Source of the DNA: Tetracladium setigerum | Lineage: Eukaryota > Ascomycota > Leotiomycetes > Helotiales | NCBI GenBank assembly: GCA_031472005.1 | Contig: PZJY01000002.1 | Location: forward strand, 2,728,001 to 2,792,000 | Length of the DNA: 64,000 nt | Direction: 5' to 3' | Shown here: positions 59,090-64,000 of the stretch, piece after piece | Position numbering within the stretch: the first letter of the stretch is position 1 | Layout: every line of letters starts with the position of its first letter | Notes under the pieces: generated by a model | Database searches by the model: none | The model's input: only the letters and a program-made list of their open reading frames with translations | Told to the model about the DNA's origin: nothing | Position numbers and translations under genes: made by a program

Positions 59090-61091
59090 GATGACGGATT
59101 TGACTTGTTTGTGATAGTGAGAGCTATGAAAATACTGTTAGTTTCATCCCGGTAAAAGATATATTGAAAGTTGTAGGTTAAGCAGAGATGGCGTGCCGAG
59201 GCTCGCTTGGACAACAACAAACAGAAAGTTAAGAGAAAAGGAGGAAGACTCACATTTTAGAGTGTGGGAAGATCTTTTTCAGTCAAAAGATATCTGGTGG
59301 AGTGAGGAAACGCAGACTGTAAGTCACTGTGAAGAGTTAGCATTGGTTGTGGTTGTTGTTATGTTGTGGTGGAGGGGATGTAACCCGGAAGGGACTTGAG
59401 CGCTGAAGTTAAGGTTGAAGTTGAACATCAAACCGAGGGACTTCAACATCCGACCGCGTATATTCGCGTCATGTTGGTGTCAACTTACACGTAGTGTTTG
59501 AGAAGAAGTGAGTCTTGTATGCAGTCAGAAATTACTCAGATCGGTGAACTCTGTGGAGTCTGCGAGGGGGTGGAGCTGTGTTGGATGCATGGATGTATTG
59601 GAAAAGAAAGAGGACATGAAGGAGGAGGATGAAAGGGGCTTTATGTACCTGAAGAAGAAAGCTGCGAGGCTAGAGGGAAGAGTTGGCTTGTTTGTTTCTG
59701 TTGATATTGTTAGCGACAATTGTTGTGAAAACAATAGCAGACATCAATAGGAGAGTGTTCCCATTGTAAGGACATGTTAACTTGAGAGAGATGAAGAGGT
59801 AACATACCTGCACGTGTGAAAGATAGTAGAAGGCAATTAAACGAAAGTACGGGACCGAAGTGTGATGCTGTTGGCAGGAAAAAGGTTGAAATCCGGGGAG
59901 GGGAGGGGGGCGATGATCCTTAAGTAGTTCTCTGAGAGGCGCTAGAAGATTGCAAACTTTTTCTTGGCCTGAGGCTCTCGATCATCACTTTCGAATTGTT
60001 TGTTGTGAAGTTTACAAAAAAAGTATCATGCCGAAGGTCAAGAGGACGACCGGCCATGATGGCTTAAGGCAGTGTGAAGACATCTCAGCGCATGATCAAT
60101 CCAGGTTCTCTCCCAGCACAAAGTGCTTATGATGAAGCTTCCCAAGTTCAATAGTAAATTTACAGATTTGCATTGAAGTACTGCAGTGCTTTGAGCTGTG
60201 TTCCATCTCAAGAGTTTGGAGGGAGATGTGAAGGGCGTTGGCGGGGGCACAACCAAAAAAATACTCATCAGAACAAAAGCCTAGCGGATATTCACGAACC
60301 AATTCAATTTATTAATTAAGAATCTTCAGGTATATAAACACGAGCGTAATCAGAAGATATTGACCTCTTAAAGAACTTACTCAGCTTCTGCAAAGTGTTG
60401 TTGAGAATCTTGACAATCCCTTCGCCAATTCTCTCTCACCAATAATTCGTTCAATTGACCCATACACACATTGAAAAAATATCTAAATCCATTATATCTC
60501 AAAATTTCAGGCGAGACAGCAAAGATAATGAAATCGATCTGCCAAAAGTGGATGCATCGTCTCGCGTTGTTGTTGTTTTGGAAACGAATAACTTCACGAT
60601 CTTAGAACAGCCACCGCTTCGATCAGCACCAAAAGAATTTTCTAATGCTCTTGAAGCACCATTGAATACTCTGCAATCCTTGGATTACCGATGTTGTTAA
60701 TGTATTGATCCTGAACGATGAAGTGTTATCCCCATACCTCGCTTGCCAAGCGATCATAAGCTAGACCATGCGGCATCGACCCAACCAACCAAGAGTTTGA
60801 AAGGATCGAAAGGCTGACCAAAATTTAAACCTTCGACCCATTAATCCGCAGATGAGAACCCTTCTAGAAAAAGCAAATAATTCAATTTTGAAATTCTTAT
60901 CAGGAAGAGTTCTGCAAATACTCTGGACCTCCATCCTTGAGTTCCAGCATGGAAAATAATCCTCACTCGAAGATTCCCATTTGCGCTCTACCTATATATC
61001 TACATCTTTCTATCTCTATCCAAACGCCTCTTACGCCCCCCAAGCCCAAGCCCAAGCCAAACAACCTCCCATTCAATTGATCACCCCCCTT
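59090..61091. other. Intergenic region, about 2 kb
   Basis: No frame has a domain or credible splicing. The left part is the leader and promoter of the 2EXR-like gene; the right part is the 3' flank of the PPPDE gene. Confidence 0.5.
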
Positions 61092-62857
61092 CTACGCATT
61101 CCCCATCAAGCCTCCAACAATCTCTCCAATCAAAGCCTCTTTAGGAAACCCTTCCTTCTTCCCGGCCACCGTCGCTTTTGCGTCCAAACTCTCCAACAAA
61201 TCCATCATTCCACCTTCTTCATCTTCGCCCTTGGGCACACAATAGATCAAAAATGCAAGCGCCAGCAAAAAGCCCTTCATAGCTTCCGCGCTCTCTGTTT
61301 CCTCTTTCACTGCTTCTAGGAGGGAGGCAGCAAGCTCGATCTGTTGGTCTGAAGGTAGTAAGTCTATTTTCTGCTCTATACGAGAAGTGGAATTTGCAGT
61401 AGCAATATTAAAGGCGAGAGACGCGGCGGCGATGCGGACATTGGTGTGTGTGAAATCGAGGAGAGATGATGTGATTAGGTTTATAATTGGCGTGTTGAGC
61501 GCTGAGCAACTGAGGATGTGTTCAGAATATAGCGGAGAGGAGAAGAGGTTACACGCCATTTGCAAGGTTACGATTCTTAAGGAGTATGGGCAGGATTCGA
61601 GATCGTTGATGTACTCGATCAGAGGAGCGATGGTTTTGTGCTCTTTTTCTTCGGCGTAGTAGCCGCTGAATCGGGGATCTACAAGAGCAACTCGAAGGAG
61701 GTCGACAATGGTGAAGAGAATATCTATGGGCAGTTTGGTAGGTGCTGCGCGGACAAAGCGGGAAAATGCGTTGAGGTCAGGAAGAGTGGCTTCTGCTGGA
61801 CCGCTTTCAGCGCGGATGGAGGCGAAATTTAGGATACTGAGGACAGAGGCATCTTCTGAGACTGATGGGCCCATTTTGGCTTTGAGTTTGCCGAGGGGTG
61901 GGAGTTTGCTGTATAGGACTGGGTTGGTGCTTGCGCCTCGGAAAGTAGGGAGGGGGAGGGAAGCATGTGGGTGTGGTGGCCATGCCATGCGAAGGAGCAA
62001 GTCTACGTTTCCTCTCAGTTTGGCGGCGTCTGCGCCAGACCAACTATCTTCTGGTGCACCGTGGATGAATGTCTGGAAAGTTGGTGTTGCGCGAATGGCG
62101 TATTTGGTTGCCACGTCGTGGGCGCGAGCTATGTCTACTTTGATGAATACTGCTTTGTGGCCAGCGGAATGAGCGAGTTCCTCAAAGATCGGGTATAGTG
62201 GACGGCATGGGCCGCAAGTTTCGGAGGTAAAAAATATGATGGCGCATGATTTCTCAGCTTCCTCAAGTTGCTTTTCCAACTCAATATTCGTAGTCACTGA
62301 CCGGACTAAAGAAGTGTGCTTTGGGCCTTGGGTACTCTCCCCGATTCCAACCAGACCATTTTGGCGGTTCTTCGCTACCATGCGGTTTATTTCTGGCTGG
62401 ATGGCTCGACCAAAGGGAGTATTGAGAACTGTCTGAGGGAGGTTGACGATATGGTCTGGAATTCCTCTACCAAGCATAAATGTGGCGAGGTCATTGGAGA
62501 AGTTATTACAGTTGTGAGTGAAGACATCGTAAGCCTAATAAAACCAGTTAGATAGTTTGCGCCAGGGAAGGGAGAATGACTTGCTTCGAGAGTATAGATC
62601 TGCTTCAGTGATTCTATGTAGTCCAAAATGACGTCGAATGGCAATTCGGTCTGACCCAATGGTATTACCTGCAAAGGGGGCCCTAAGTGTGTGCGACCTG
62701 GATCTACCATCTTGATTCCGCCATCGTAGACATATTCTACTCTTTCCATCACAATCGAGGTGTGGTAAACCGCATCAATCTGGACGCCGAGAAGCGGTTT
62801 TGAGAATGCCATCGCCATGCCATTTGACAGGTCATAGACATAGAGTTGTACTTCCAT
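61092..62857 (-). CDS. PPPDE peptidase - thioredoxin - PUL domain fusion protein
   Basis: Three-domain protein of 571 residues. N-terminal PPPDE (DeSI-type deSUMOylating/deubiquitinating) peptidase: VQLYVYDLSNGMA, catalytic His in AVYHTSIV (about H32) and Cys in FTHNCNNFSND (about C100). A thioredoxin domain follows with FFTSETCGPC (CGPC near 198) and YAIRATPTFQTF. The C-terminal PUL domain of helical repeats (about 310-565), as in Ufd3/Lub1/PLAA, would bind Cdc48/p97. The two exons (62857-62585, 62534-61092) join only across a GC-AG intron (GCAAGT...TTAG, 50 nt), which restores TLEAYDVFTHNC in frame. This architecture is known in fungi and points to ubiquitin/SUMO-linked protein quality control. 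Catalytic residues are intact and there is no frame break. Confidence 0.92.
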
Positions 62858-63486
62858 TGTATGGATATTTGGGGGTTAGGTCGCGTGGACAATCTTCTCT
62901 GTGGTGGTGTCGAGGTAGGAAGACGCAATGCGCCGGATCTGTTCAGTTGGGATAGGGAAATGGGAAAGGAAAGTGAGAGAGTGTAAAAGATGCACGAGTT
63001 CTAAGGGTATCGCAAGCACATATTTGAGAGAAGAAAGACACGAGGTTGAAGGAGCGCTTGCGTAGGATGTTCTTCGTCTCTATTCTGCAGCATTCTATGC
63101 GATTGGATACTGACCGGACTTTTGGTGTTGTCGTATATCCGAGCGAGGCAAACATCAGTGACGACTGTGATCTGTGGCTGACCCGCCCGCATTTGCCGCA
63201 TTTTAGTGGTAACGTCCCAAATACAGCACAACTAAGCCTTATCGGTAAAATGGCCCTTGTTTACGCCACATATCCAATAATTGGTGGGCAAAGGCGAGAT
63301 TGATCAGATCTCTCCTTTTTTCCCCCAAACTCAACACAACCACCACGTCTATTTCCCATCGCTCCTTTCGTTTGACCCCTTTCTTGTCCCTTTCCGTTTC
63401 GCTTTCCCTTCCATTGATATTCTGTCCTTCGATTGTGTGTCTGCACAGTTGGTGGATTTGCGATATCTTCGATAAGTCATTCCTTC
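62858..63486. other. Divergent promoter region
   Basis: About 630 bp between the PPPDE gene and GDA1. Pyrimidine-rich from 63300 to 63430, as often seen before fungal start codons. No gene seen. Confidence 0.5.
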
Positions 63487-64000
63487 ATGAGACGCACATC
63501 AGTCTCGCTGCCCACGAGCAAAGCACCAGTCCACGATCCTCACGAGAAAGCAAATCGATATTCTACCAGAGGCGCAAGGGATAGCGCTGTCGGCACGCTG
63601 GAGAAAGTAAAAGACGCCTGGATGACGCAAAGTCAGCGATCAAGATACCTGAAGACAGGGGGATCTTGTTCTTTGTGATATTCTTGTTCTACTATCTTTC
63701 GCCCTCTGGAGGAAGCTCATATGATGGAGGGGGTAATTTCTCTTCGGGTTAATGCTAGATAGGCAACATGCTGACAAGATGCAGTGAAACCTGATATTGG
63801 AGGAAATTCTGGAGGCCAGACCCCCACCGACTCTTCATATGGAACCACCAAGTGCACCCAGTCTAGTGATAAGTCGAAGCCTATCATTCAGTATGCCTTG
63901 ATGGTTGATGCAGGAAGCACTGGCTCCAGAATTCATGTTTACCGATTCAACAACTGCGGTCCTACCCCCGAACTCGAGAGCGAAGATTTCATGATGACAG
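63487..64000 (+). CDS. GDA1: Guanosine diphosphatase, 5' part (truncated by window; one frameshift)
   Basis: Golgi type II membrane enzyme that converts GDP to GMP, sustaining GDP-mannose transport for glycosylation. The window holds the cytosolic tail (MRRTSVSLPTSKAP) and a membrane anchor near residues 59-72 (ILFFVIFLFYYLSP). A Gly/Ser stem follows, then the first apyrase conserved region MVDAGSTGSRIHVYRFNNCG, continuing past the edge. The G run at 63658-63662 breaks the frame just before the anchor; one added G gives KTGGILFFVIF. An intron starts after 63731 (GTAATT...GCAG, to about 63783). The remaining catalytic regions lie outside the window, so activity cannot be judged. Confidence 0.9.

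Noticed and set aside
60096..60302. Small minus-strand frame beginning MVREYPLG
   Set aside because: Short, without motif or splice partner; probability of a chance frame is high.
1..64000. CRISPR arrays, bacterial operons, phage or viral genes
   Set aside because: No regularly spaced repeats or ribosome-binding-site operons were seen; the phage-named T5orf172 domain occurs here in eukaryotic-style genes.

Overview
The window is nuclear DNA of a filamentous ascomycete. The genes have short GT-AG introns of about 43-80 nt, many with a CTAAC-like branch site. The repertoire includes Zn2Cys6 and bZIP regulators, a hybrid histidine kinase, a fungal P450, Aah1, Gda1 and MUG113-like proteins. The style of the lineage-specific genes (2EXR-like protein, coiled-coil CaaX protein) suggests Leotiomycetes/Helotiales; this is inference from resemblance, not a search result. 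I can support 21 protein genes with confidence. I see no tRNA, rRNA, CRISPR array or intact transposon.

Layout. 0.3-1.4 kb: nitronate monooxygenase. 4.8-7.2 kb: Zn2Cys6 regulator. 13.1-14.4 kb: adenine deaminase AAH1. 15.7-20.3 kb: hybrid histidine kinase. 21.7-24.1 kb: second Zn2Cys6 regulator. 24.6-25.2 kb: very divergent histone H3/CENP-A-like protein. 26.2-28.3 kb: P450. 29.1-30.1 kb: charged coiled-coil protein with a CaaX end. 30.5-34.6 kb: DegT/DnrJ aminotransferase divergent from alkyl-DHAP synthase. 35.2-37.0 kb: bZIP factor. 43.2-47.1 kb: head-to-head pair of T5orf172/MUG113-like paralogues with a GC-rich nested hairpin between them. 48.7-64 kb is gene-dense housekeeping: GLO2, EF-hand protein, class II eIF4E, NOPCHAP1-like protein, kinesin-3, 2EXR-like protein, PPPDE-thioredoxin-PUL protein and the start of GDA1. 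Large gene-poor stretches lie at 1.4-4.8, 7.2-13.1 and 37.0-43.2 kb. The last one holds a diverged duplication of about 0.35 kb and many microsatellites.

The dominant anomaly is that 11 of the 21 genes are broken by one or more -1 frameshifts. Each of the 15 breaks sits in a homopolymer (14 in G/C, 1 in A) and each is repaired by one more base of the same kind. After that correction every spliced model I summed is a whole number of codons and the family motifs line up. This looks like systematic homopolymer under-calling in the sequence, not pseudogenes, so these loci are annotated as genes with the break positions given. The most interesting biology is the divergent H3-fold protein and the symmetric MUG113-like pair with the hairpin.
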